Below, piece by piece: positions 1 to 10,399 of a stretch of 64,000 bases of DNA. Made by a program: the position numbers and the translations under genes. The notes under the pieces were generated by a model. That model was given only the letters and a program-made list of their open reading frames with translations, made no database searches and had not been told where the DNA came from. The stretch comes from Asterochloris sp. CNOR1 (lineage: Eukaryota > Chlorophyta > Trebouxiophyceae > Trebouxiales > Trebouxiaceae): the NCBI GenBank assembly GCA_963969365.1, contig OZ017751.1, positions 1,054,001-1,118,000 on the forward strand, in the 5' to 3' direction. How positions within the stretch are numbered: position 1 is the stretch's first letter; the number at the start of each line of letters is the position of its first letter.

Positions 1-3000
1 AGCCAGATGTGGTGGCTTCCATTGCACCAGCTTGGCGCCACAATCCTCTGTTGAAGGAAATCTTAATGTGGCATGGCGTAGCAGCAGCTTCCAGTCCAGG
101 CTTGGCGGCTTCAAACCCCACCCTGGCGGCTTCAGGCTGCGCCCCAGCTTCATTCAGGGCGACCGCAGAAGCTGCAGAGTCCTGTGCTGCTTGCACTGCA
201 TGCAGTCCCAGTGTGGCACGGCAAAGCAGCACGGTCTGGGGCAGTCCTGGTGGCGATAAGCTGTACCTGTGGTGTCAGGGTTAGCATCAGGGTCCTGCAC
301 CGTCTGCATTGCAGCTCAGACACTGCAGCATGGCATAGCAGCAGGCTGCTGCCGGGCAGTCAAGAAGTTCCTGCCATGCACTGCAACAAGGCCAGTGACG
401 TTGATCGGAGCAGATGCTCGTGTCACAGTCCTCGCATGCAGCAGGCCATGGCCTCCCCTGTACAGCATCTGCACCTCTCGACCATGGACATCTACCCAGA
501 ATATGCCAGCAGCTCATGGACACCTTTGACACTTGATCAGGACTCGCTGTTGCACAGCATGGCCGCTCTCCATCACTGAGCAAGTTCGGGTCACATTGTT
601 TGCATGTGTTCTGGCCAAGGGCTCACCTCAGCAGCTGCAGCTGCATCCAGATCCCTGAGCTTGCTGGTGCACACGGCCAGCCTGCCCTCGAGGTCTGCCC
701 TCTGGGCCGCCAGCTCTGCAGTGAGCATGCTGCCTGGCGTAGCCTTGGGCAGGTCAGTGGCCTCTGCTGGCAGCTCAGGTGCCTTCCCAGTGGTGGCCTT
801 GATAGCTGCAGCGTTCATCTGCTGCAGCGACTTCACAATGCGCGCCAGCTGCATGAACACCAAATGGCACGGTCAGAACACTCTGTCTGCCTCTCCACGT
901 GCGCGCACTTGCTTTGAGCTTCAGCAGAGCAATGACTATGGCTTGCACGGCCAAGCTACAGGCAACAAGACCTTGGCAGGAGCATCCATATGCAGCCATG
1001 TCAGCCTGTCAAGGTGAGCATTGGCTCCCAACAAGTGAGTTGCATAAGTTCGGTCATGCTGCCTGGCTTGTCACCTTGCCAGTGACTTTGCAGCCCTGTG
1101 ACAGCAATCCTGGCAGTGTTGAGAATCTGGTGGTGCCCACTTAGGCAGCTGTGCACATCAGTCTACATGGTGAGATGCGACCATTGAGGCATGCAGACGG
1201 TCTCACCAGCACACACTCTGGAGTCCCAGCAGCAAGATCTCAAGAGCCTGCGGCTGCACTGCTCCCAACCTGCACTTCCTCTCCTGATGATGTGCCTGTC
1301 CAAGCCCGCTTGATGTGAGCAGAAGGGCGGCCGTACATGAGAAAGCAGACTTCCGCCAGTTCTCCCAGGTTGTTGACGCGTGCCTCATGGTCTCAGATGC
1401 TGCTATTGATGCCTTTGAGCAGCAGGTGTCCACACAAAGCTGCACCATGCAATCAACAAAAGACCCTGCACCTGGTCAATGCGCCCGTTCAGATCTGCGA
1501 TGCGCCCATCCCTGTCCACAATGGTGGCCTGCAGGTCGGCCGTCTCCTGCAGGAGGGCGCCCTTGTACAGACGCTTCTTCTGGCGCTTGCGAGCCAGCTG
1601 GGCCGACAGCATCCTGCACACAGAAACGGTTCTGATGAGGGAATCAAGTGCTGCAGCTGCAGACCAGCTGGGCGTAAAGCATCCTGCAGCCTGGACCTGA
1701 ATCTTGCATGAGCTTGGTGGACAACATTAGGCTGGGTCAACATAGTGGCATTGCTTCTGTCGCGAGAGCACCATCCTGCCGTCAGATAGGCCAGGCTTGC
1801 TCCAGCTGGTGAGCTGCGAGGCTGCCCAGCTGTTTACACAGCAGGATCCGTCCAGCTCCTGCACAAATGAGGCAGCCCTGGCTGCAGCATGGGACCCACA
1901 GGTTGGCGCCTGCATTCCTGCAGGCGCCGCTGGGCCTGGAAGAAACCCCCATTCCAGTCCACGCAATCAGCAAGACTGTTTGGGGATGCTGATCGCTCCA
2001 ACAGGCAGGCAGCTGCGGCAGATTTCATGCTCATTCATGCCAGATAGGCAATGTGAGCACTCCATTGGTGCAGTGCAGCAGAGCGCGGCAAATGTCCCAC
2101 GCTGCTGCATGGCGGCACATGCAGTGCTTCTGGGCAAGGCAGCAGGGGAGGTGGCTCACGCTGCAGAGGCTTCAGCGGTCTCCAATCGCTCCTGCATGGT
2201 AGTCACGTCGTACTGCATGGCGTGCACCTTGTCCGTTGCAGCCTTACTCTGCTCCTGGGCCACTGCCTGGAGCTGTGCCAGGTGCGCACGAGTCTGCGGG
2301 GCAAGCAAGTGTATGAGGCAGTGAGGTGCAAGTCATGCCGTCTGAGGGGGACAGGTGTGGAAGCTGACAGTGCTGCTCTGCCCCTATGCTGCTGCTGGGG
2401 CTGCACCAGGTGTGCCCAATGTGGAGAGACAGCCCCATGTGTTCAAACCACATGATGAAGAACCAGAGTCAATGTAAGGGCATCTGAAGGACTTGGTCCT
2501 GCTGACAAGTTGTACGGCACAGGCTGCAGCGAGGCAGCAACTGCCGCAGTACCCCAAGCAACGGAAGCCATTGCTGGCGACCCTCAAAGCGGAGCGCATG
2601 CCAGGCAGCCTTGTACTGAGGATGCCACATATGTCATGCGCAGCAAGTCCACCACCTGCTTGCCTGGGACTGCACTCTGCAATCACTGGCACAGGCATTT
2701 GCTGAGTCCAGCTTTCGCCCGTGTCAAAACACTCACCTGCTGCTGCAGGAATGCAGCTCTCAGCCAAGGCCCAGACACAACCCAACACAGCAGGTCTCAT
2801 CCACCCCTTTCACCACCCACCCCACCTGCAGGAGGTCCACTGACTGCTTGCCAGTGACCGCATTCAGCTCAGAGAGGCGTTCGCTGAGCACAGCCTTTGC
2901 CTGGGTCAGGACAGCCACCTCCTGCTGCAGCTCAGCCTCGACAGCCAGGTGCTTGCGCCGGAAGTCTGCGTGCTGCGTGTCGCTGGCTACCTGGGTCTGG

Positions 3001-6000
3001 TGCATGATGTGCAGGTCCGCCTGCAGGTCAAACGTACATCAGGCCTCCGCAGTCATGCGGCAGTCATGAGAGCAGCCCTTGCAGGATGTCAACAGCCCCT
3101 TAGGTTTGCTGCATGATGTGCAGGTCTGCCTGCAGGCATGAGCACAGCACCCTTTGAGGGCCCCTGCCAATGTGAGGCAAGAAGGCATGCTCATGGCCGG
3201 TTCAGGCTAGCTACCTGGGATGCCCTGCATGGTGTGCAGGTCTGCCTGCAGGGAGCGGGCCAAGCAAGTCCTGGCAGCAACGCAAGTCAACAACAGGCAG
3301 GGCTCTGCTGAAGACTAAGCAGGTCTACCAGCCGAGAGACACTGGACCAAATGCTGAGACAGCAGAGGCAGGGACACTTGCAGGGGTCACTGAGTTCCCT
3401 GACTTGCTGCAAGCGGGCAGGGAAGTCATTGAGGTGGGGAGTATACCACTATGACATCTTCCAAAGACTTACAAGTGTGTGTATCAGGACGCAGCAGTGG
3501 TAAAAAACAATTCAGGTGCAGAAATTTATTGGGGGCAAGTCTGAAGGATGAACTTGACTTGTCACGCAGCCCACTAGCTGTGAACGAAGCTGATGAGGCC
3601 TGTGTTTGGCAGTCCCGCACCTGTTTGGCCTGCACCTCGTTCTGCAGGGACTGGACCTGGGCCTGCAGGGCCTGCTTCTGCTGCTGCAGCTCTGCTGCCG
3701 CTGCAGTTGCAGAGGCCAGTGCGGCGCTGAGGTGGCTGTTCACGCTCTGCTGCTCTTCCAGCGCAGCTGCAGCCTCCGCAACCTGCAGTGCAGACCCAGG
3801 CCATCGACCATCTTGTTCTCTGTGTGCAATCCATTGGTCTGTGCGCAACTACCAGCTGATAGCAACAGTGCGCCAGGCCAAGGGTGTCAGTCTGCTAATG
3901 GAACATCCTCACGCTGGATGCCTCAGAACCTTCCAGCTTTGGCATATTGTTCCAGCAATGTACTGCGACTGCACCTGCTGCTAGAGCAGTCATCCGCCAT
4001 GGGGGAATGGTCTGCACCTCACAGCTATATATAGCACCATGCCTGCTCTGCAGCAGCGCCAGTATACCAGCCCCATTCACTTGGGCAGTTCCCAAGGCCG
4101 TCCCTGTACAAGCTGTGCAGCTGCTTCAGCAAGCAGTCAGTTTAGCCACGCAGTCAGCTTGGCCACGCTGCCCACCTGCTCCGCAGGCCAGGCCCCTGCC
4201 ATCGTACTCAGCAAGCCTGCCAATCGCCACAGTGCAGCAGGCCTTGCCCGACTGATGCCTGGTCCCTTGCCTGCCAAGCAGCAATTGACAGATGCCCCTC
4301 ACCTTGGCACTCAGGTCGGCCACACTGCCCTCCTGCTCCTTCCCCCAGGCCCCTGTGCTCTGCAGCTCCCTCTGCAGGCGTGCGTGGCGGCTGCGCAGAT
4401 CGTCCAGGCGCCCGTGCAGCAGGCAGCGCGCCGTCCTGTTGGCAAGCAGCTGCTGGCGCAGCATGACAAAGCCTGCAGAGTGCAGCTGCACTTTGAGCAC
4501 TGGCCTGCCACAGCTGCTGGCATGCAACTCCTTCTGTGGGAACAGCGGCAGTCAGAGGATGCTCGCGCAGCAAAACCCTCGTAAAGGGATGTACCTAAAA
4601 TTCACATCGTTGAGCGTCCATATGTCAGACAGCTGATTGGCTGCGACAAGTTTGCTGGTTCGTGCTGACCTAGTGCTGAGTGTCGCGCAGATATGCCACA
4701 CCGTCTGGATGGAGTGCTCTGCTGTATCTGTCATTCGCAAGTTCCTGTACCTGCCAAGCTGAGGCGCAGTATGGTGCACCAAGTATTTGCCTGCCTGTCC
4801 AGGTGCTGGCCAAGGCTGGAGCTGTAGCCACAGGATTCGTTTCGTCCCTGCTGAATGTACTCACCATGCAGCAGGGTGCGCCCAGCGTCTGCCTGGCCCT
4901 CCAGGCGCTTCTGCTCTGTCTCCAGCCGTCGACTGTGGCGCTGCACATGCTGCAGTTGCTCTTGCTGTCGCTGCTGCACTACAATCTGCAGCAACGGCAA
5001 GAGCTCCATGGATCAGATACAATTGGGAGGCAGGCAATGTGCAGAGCCTGTGCTGCAGGCGCTCCTGCTGGGTAGCCTGCTTCATACAAGAACTCTCAAA
5101 GACATCAGCTATTGCCATCATAGACTTTGGGATTCATGTATCCCTTGACCACCTGGGCTGTGCCTTGTCATGAACAAGCATCTGCTGGGCACATAACTTG
5201 CAATCAGGCTGCTTGCAGGGCTCTGCGCTCAACACCCTGGTCAAAATTCCCACAAAAAATCATGTCACAGGAAAGGGATTGGCGCACCTTGCCCTCGTAG
5301 GCAGCCTGCAGGGCTCGTCGCTCCGTGCCTCCCTGTTCCAGCTGGGCTGTGGCAGCCGCCATCTGCTGCTGCAGGTCTGCATGGCTGCCCTGCAGGTCTG
5401 CCAGTTGGGCGCTGCGCTGCGCAAGCTCTTCTGAAAGCCCTGAGATACGCTGGTGCATACCCCCCACTGTGCCCACCCTGAGGGCCTCGCACTCTGTCTC
5501 TTGCTGAGCCAGGCTGGCTGCCAGCTGCCTGCACATGGTGCATGCACCTGATGGGGGCCATTGCCTGCCTCTTGCAGAGATGGTACTGCCTGGAAGACAT
5601 GGGAGCTTATGCAGAGGCCTTGCATGCCTGGGCTCAATTTAGGCTCAAGTCAGGGGTACATGATGGCCTGGACTTGCAGCAAGCACAGCAGCTTGCCCTT
5701 GGCCTGTGGCTGCAGTTAGCTATGGCATGGGGCTGACAAGAAACCAGCTCCACCAGGCTGCTGTCGTTTGTGAAAGCGAGCATGGCCTGCTGGCAGCCCT
5801 GCTTGCCTGCACTGCGCCTCCGCCTGATTGGCACGCTGCGCCTGGCGCCCTGCATCTGCACTGCCAAGCACCACGCGCTCTTGCAGGCGGATGCGGGCAT
5901 CCCTCTCCTGCGTCCACTTGGCGTGCAGGTCTGAGGCCTGTAGGCAGAGAACATGGTGAGACTCATTGCATGCAAAGGCAGGGTCCTGTTGTTGCGTCCC

Positions 6001-9000
6001 TGTGAGAGTAGGTCTGCAAGCTGCCTAGGTGGAGGGCCTGTCACATGGGGACCGGCTTTGCATGTGGGCTTGAGCCAGCAGGCAAGGTATGGGGCCGCAC
6101 AAGTAACAAGGTTCAGCGTCTACATCATGAATCCATAGCCCTGTCGAGCCACAACCAGGATCGGCGAGCTGCAACTCAACACGACAACTTTGAGCTGCCG
6201 TGCGCACTGACATCTGAGTGGGACCTGCAGACACCTCCTGCGCCACTGCAGCGCACCCTGCCCTCACCATCATGCTGCGGCACCTCACCAGCTGCAGACG
6301 CAAGCCAGACGCTGCAGCACCATGATGCAGGACACTGACACAGACAGGCCACTGCCAGTCACCTGCCCCTGCACGAGACCCAGCTGCTCCAGCAGGGCAT
6401 CCTGTGCATCCCGTGGCAGGTCGTCATCTTCGCCAGGAGCGGCACCTGCATCCTCTGTGGCCACACCGGCCTGCAGCGCTGCCACCTGCTGGGTGGCAGC
6501 GGCCAGGGTGGCCTCTGCGCGCTCTGCCTTCTGCCGCCAGCTGTCCCTGCAGTGCAGCGGTCAGGTCTTGCCTGGAGGCCTGCTCAGAGCCCCGCCTATG
6601 CAGCCTGGCACAGAGCAGCAATGGGCTGCTGCCTGCCACATGGCCGCAAATTGCAAAATCTATTCCAGATGCAGCATTGCCGTGGTGCCGCTCACAGGCT
6701 GCTGACCCCTGGGCACCAAGGCCATTGAGCACGCTGCAGGCTGCCTCCCAGCTGCAGGGCGGCTCCTGCATCGACAGCACATCAGCACATGCACACCTCT
6801 CCTCCACAACGGCCGCCTTGGCCTTGTTCAAAGCCCGGACCTGGCGCCGCAGGATGCGAGCATCGTCCGCCAGCTCAGCGGCCCGCCGCGTCGCAGCTTC
6901 CAGGCTGGCCTGCGCCACCGCATGCTGTGCTCTCTCCGCCGTGAGGTGCTGCTTGAGTCCCATGGCCTGCACCAGGCAGTGGTGTCAAAGCTGAACAGCC
7001 AGCTAAGCAGTCAGGCCAAACTGGCCAGGCAGCTGTGGTGCACCACGCCCCTCCCCTCCTCACTGCTCTACACAATGCCAGAGAAGGCTTAGACAAATGT
7101 CAGTCAAAAGCCTGGGCAAATCAGCGTCACGTGAGAGCCAGCAGCTATGAGGCATCCTGGACTAGGCTGTGCCACCAGTCCAGCCCACCTCAGAATGGAA
7201 GGCCTGGTGCAGAGCCATCTCCTGCGCATGTGCCCCAGTCAGCCAGGCCAGCATGTGCTCCAGATCTGCGCCATCTGCGCGAGCATCGGCTGCAGCCTTG
7301 CAGGCCTCAGCCATCCGCACAGACTGCTCCTGTTGGGTGCGCACCAGGTCCAGGATGTTGGACTGCAGAGCAGGCAACTCAAGTGAGGAGCAGCAAGCAC
7401 TAGTGCAAAGGAGTGCAGCTCTCTGTGGAGGGCAGCTGATCTTGATGCGCATGTGCTGAAGTCCTGTGAAAGAGCACTGGACCAGCCGTCAGGCACCAGC
7501 ACCTGCGTCTGGGCCCTGCAGCAGACCCTGCAAAGGGCTGTTGCCCATCATTGGGACATATGAGTCAATGTCCACTTGCTGCACCATATGACGTAGCAGG
7601 CCTGCCTGCTCAACTTGAGGCTGCCCCTAATCAGCTTCTCTCTGCCAATCTCAGTTTGCTGACCACATCGGGCAGGCCTGGTGCCTCTCACCTTGACATT
7701 AACCTTAGCAGCTGTCTTGCTGATGCTTGAGGAGGACGGGCGCCCCACATTGTGCAGCGCCTGCTAGTGATGCCGCTGCCAGTGGGTTTTGCAGGGTATG
7801 GTTTGGAAGGGGCATCCCTGACAGCCAGAGGTAGGGAGTAACGGCAGGCTGGTGCAGTCAGTGACCTACTGTCCTCAGGCAGCCCTGCTCTCCCTTGGAC
7901 TTTCTTCTTGCAGCCATCCCGCTGATGCCAAGCAAAAATTGCCAGATGTCGTGCCAGAGTTGCTGGCGCCGAGCGTTGTGCAGTGCATGGCACAGATTGA
8001 GCACCCAAGACAGTCAGGGGTTGTGCCAGCAGCAGGGGCAGGTCGGTGCAGCAGCTCGCACCCTTCAGACCCAGTGTGGAAGCCCCCTGTCAAATGCCCT
8101 GCTCACACCTTGAAATTGATCTTGGCAGCAGTCTCGCTGATGCTGAGAAAGGCGCGCCAGACATCATGCAGCACCCGCTGGCGCTGGGGCGCGTGCAGGA
8201 GCAGGTCCTTCAGCACGTCCTGGAAGCCCACTGTGAAAGTGTACAGGGCTCGGAAGAGGTGGTCCACCTCTGCATGGGAGAGGCCAGCTGCCAGCAGGGA
8301 TGGCCTGTCCAGCCCATAGAGAGCAAGGCCCTGCAGCAACAGGGGTGGGAGCCATTGCGCCAGTGGGTGTGTGTGAGAGGCCAGCTGCCACCAGGAACGT
8401 CCTGTGCTGCCCCTGCACACCCATGCCCTGTAGTACCAGGGGTTCACTGTGCCAGTGAGAGTTGAGTGTGTGGGGAGCCAGTTGCCGGCCTGTCCACACC
8501 AGAGAGAGCAAGCCCTGCAGCACACAGATATAGAGTGACTGTGCCACTGGTCCAGAGTGTGTGAGAGGCCAACATTTAGCAAGCAGGCTGTCCAAGAGCA
8601 TGAAGAGCAAGGGCCTGCAGCAACATAGGAGTGAATGGGTGTCAGTGACTTTACATGGTGGGCAACTGCGTGGTCCAGGCTGCAGTGAGGCCCTGCTCCG
8701 CTGCATGCCTGCATAGCTGCATGGCATCAACAATACCTGAGTGCCGCACACCTGCACCGCTTTGAGCTGGTGCTTGCTGGAAGACAAACCCCAGAGATGC
8801 AGCCAGGAACAGCACAGCCCCCACATGATCACCTGCCAAGGTGCGCTGGCCAGGTTGTCCAAGCGGGGATTGTGTGTTGCTCTTGCTGTGTAGCAGTCAC
8901 AATTGCTGCATGAGTCATGAGCATAAGGGCAGCGGTCCGCCACTGTGCAGGTAAGCAGGGTGATGGTTTCGAGCTCCAGGCAGCTCCATTAGCTAAAATA

Positions 9001-9171
9001 TTGAGCATGTAGTGCCAGTGCAGGGCCGGCCCCAGCTTGGACACCTTGGCTGGTATCATGAGCGCCCCATAGCCGTCCAGCGTCACTGGCTCATGCAGCA
9101 TCTCTCCAACCCAGGTCTCCAGCAGCGCACGCCCGCACTCCTGCCGGCCCTGGCGTGTGAAAGCCTGCGCC
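1..9171 (-). CDS. Long coiled-coil protein, about 17 exons, 3' end beyond the window
   Basis: I do not recognise the family. The first clear exon (about 9171-8998) reads like a folded N-terminal segment with ETWVGEMLHEPVTLDGYGAL. The next exon ends at 8109 with AEVDHLFRALYTFTVGFQDV. After that almost everything is heptad-rich coiled coil, Gln/Glu/Ala/Leu-rich. Exons with good splice sites and matching phases: 7362-7189, 6966-6797, 6546-6363, about 5942-5800, 5529-5292, 4989-4868, 4538-4303, 3785-3631, 3024-2830, 2293-2160, 1613-1480 and 848-627. Bases 1-250 stay open on this strand and are Ala/Glu-rich, so the gene probably runs off the left edge. The protein could be a centrosomal, basal-body or cytoskeletal scaffold, which is inference from the coiled coil alone. 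Several introns carry copies of adjacent exon edges. The start codon was not identified; it may lie above 9171. Confidence 0.6.
1592..1688. repeat. Exon-edge echo, acceptor side, coiled-coil gene
   Basis: Bases 1592-1619 cover the acceptor and first codons of an exon on the minus strand. A diverged copy lies at 1662-1688, 70 bases into the preceding intron. Both contain CCAGCTGGG followed by GCATCCTGCA. Confidence 0.65.
2985..3252. repeat. Three-copy exon-edge echo, acceptor side, coiled-coil gene
   Basis: The edge of the exon ending near 3024 is present at 2999-3027, 3108-3136 and 3224-3252. The copies share GCAGGTCTGCCTGCAGG or a one-base variant. Spacing is 109 and 116 bases. The third copy also keeps the flanking GCTACCTGGG seen at 2985, so the duplicated unit was longer than the core. 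Confidence 0.75.
4153..4339. repeat. Exon-edge echo, donor side, coiled-coil gene
   Basis: The end of the exon whose donor is at 4303 (4310-4339) reappears in the following intron at 4153-4182, 157 bases away. On the coding strand the exon ends in GSVADLSAK and the copy still reads a similar peptide. Just beside the copy, a 17-base piece is itself doubled (about 4135-4168). Confidence 0.65.
5208..5335. repeat. Exon-edge echo, donor side, coiled-coil gene
   Basis: Bases 5301-5335 lie at the end of a coding exon reading ERRALQAAYEGK. A copy at 5208-5239 in the next intron still reads ERRALQAA on the minus strand. Offset is about 93-96 bases. Confidence 0.65.
7685..8216. repeat. Three tandem copies of an exon 3' end
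   Basis: The exon ending at 8109 on the minus strand finishes with HDVWRAFLSISETAAKINFK and a GTGTGA donor. Two further copies follow downstream in the same intron. The one at about 7881-8019 reads HDIWQFLLGISGMAARRK. The one at about 7681-7796 reads SISKTAAKVNVK and keeps an AAG|GTGAGA donor. Spacing is close to 210 bases, and the alignable length exceeds 80 bases in each. These are decayed tandem duplicates of one exon end with its splice site. Confidence 0.8.
8275..8650. repeat. Degenerate tandem repeat of about 100 bases in an intron
   Basis: About four imperfect units lie upstream of the exon acceptor near 8265 (minus-strand gene). Each holds a form of GTGAGAGGCCAGCTGCC, then CTGTCCA, then AGAGCAAGGCCCTGCAGCA. 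The units include the polypyrimidine tract in front of the acceptor, so this looks like the acceptor-side counterpart of the exon-end triplication next door. Confidence 0.65.
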
Positions 9172-9879
9172 AGGCAGGTGGGTGGTTGGACTTCGGTGCC
9201 TCTTGCAAGCTGGGGCTTCTGGGCAGGCTGGGCCTAGGCCAAGCACGCCTCAATGTTCAACCGCTGCAGTCGTGCAGATATCAGTATGCCAAGCAGGAGG
9301 AGACTACCAGGGAGACTGTCTTGTCAGCACTGGCTGCTCACAGCTGCAAAAGCAAGCTTCATTAGTAACAACTTCAGAGCTGGATATAGATTTCACAGAC
9401 CAGCTCTGCAATGACATGTTGCTTTTCCATCCAATCCCGCTCAGCGGCAGCTCACCATACCAGCCTCTTTATGCTGCACTGCCAGCATGTGCGTGAAAGC
9501 GCTCTCCCCATCAGTGCTCAGTAGGCCTAGCAGGGCTGCCTCTGAGCGCCGAGGGCTACGTGGAGTACTTCCTGCTGTCCGAGGGCTGCTCCAAGAGGAC
9601 ACAGGAGACCTGCATCAGGAGGGGGAGTTGATCTTGCACATCCGGGAGTGATCCTTTGCCAGGCGGGCCCCTGGCTGTGGCACCTGTCTGTGTGCTGGCC
9701 TCCCAGGTGGATCGGAGGCAGCTGGGTGAGGCCGTCTTTGTGAGGCAGCCTTGATAGCCCAAGAGGAGCGACCTCCGGATGCTGCACCCCCATCTAGTGC
9801 AGCAGCCCGATTTCCCAGGCCTGTTCGGGTCGGAACTGGAACATTGACCTAAGTCAGACTTGTGCGTCCAGCCTGACAG

Positions 9880-10066
9880 GGTCGCCAGAGCTGTCAACGG
9901 CATTTGCATCTCTATCATGCAAATCCAGTCACGAGCTATGGAGATCAGCGCAGTGCTGGAGAGCCTGAAGGCATTCATTGCCAATCTCACCAGCAGTGCA
10001 TTGGACGGGCAAGATGGCCAGACAATTGCAGCCCTAGAACACCTCCCAGATGCCAGCAATCCCTGA
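9880..10066 (+). CDS. Isolated exon-like frame, hypothetical
   Basis: A plus-strand frame follows an acceptor-like CCTGACAG and ends at a stop at 10064-10066. It reads RAVNGICISIMQIQSRAMEI and then ESLKAFIANLTSSALDGQDG, which has the balanced composition and amphipathic pattern of a real helical protein. The frame could be the last exon of a small plus-strand gene with earlier exons near 9400-9640, where frames such as SAEGYVEYFLLSEGCSK are seen. I do not recognise the family and cannot build a full model. It may also be a pseudogene fragment. Confidence 0.35.
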
Positions 10067-10399
10067 CAATGTTCATGCGTGCAACAACTGCATGTACAAG
10101 GGCATGCCGGGCAAGCTCTGTCGGCTCTGGAATAGACGATCAAAGTGTTAACAGTGTGTAGATTGCAGCCCCCTGCCAGGTGCTGACGCCACCAGTGCCA
10201 GCAGGCAGCAACATCCATCTGCTGGCTCATGCGTTGGGACTGCCTGGCTGCCCAGCTGGGGTGTCAGGGTTTGTCCAGCTGAGGTGCCAGGGGCAAAGCC
10301 CTGCCGCACGCACGCCCACAGCGTGACCCTTGCTGAACTGCTTATTGTGCTCTGCAGCAGCATCTGCATACTCAACAGACAAGCACAATCTGTGCTGTC
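10067..10399. other. Intergenic, nothing recognised
   Basis: This stretch lies between the plus-strand exon-like frame and the 3' end of the pseudouridine synthase. It would hold the 3' untranslated region of the latter. I see no supportable gene, repeat or RNA. Confidence 0.4.

Noticed and set aside
8103-8943. Long minus-strand frames containing repeated LLAAGLSH-like peptides
   Set aside because: The repeats come from the degenerate 100-base tandem repeat in an intron. Only the last part (AEVDHLFRALYTF onward) is likely coding.
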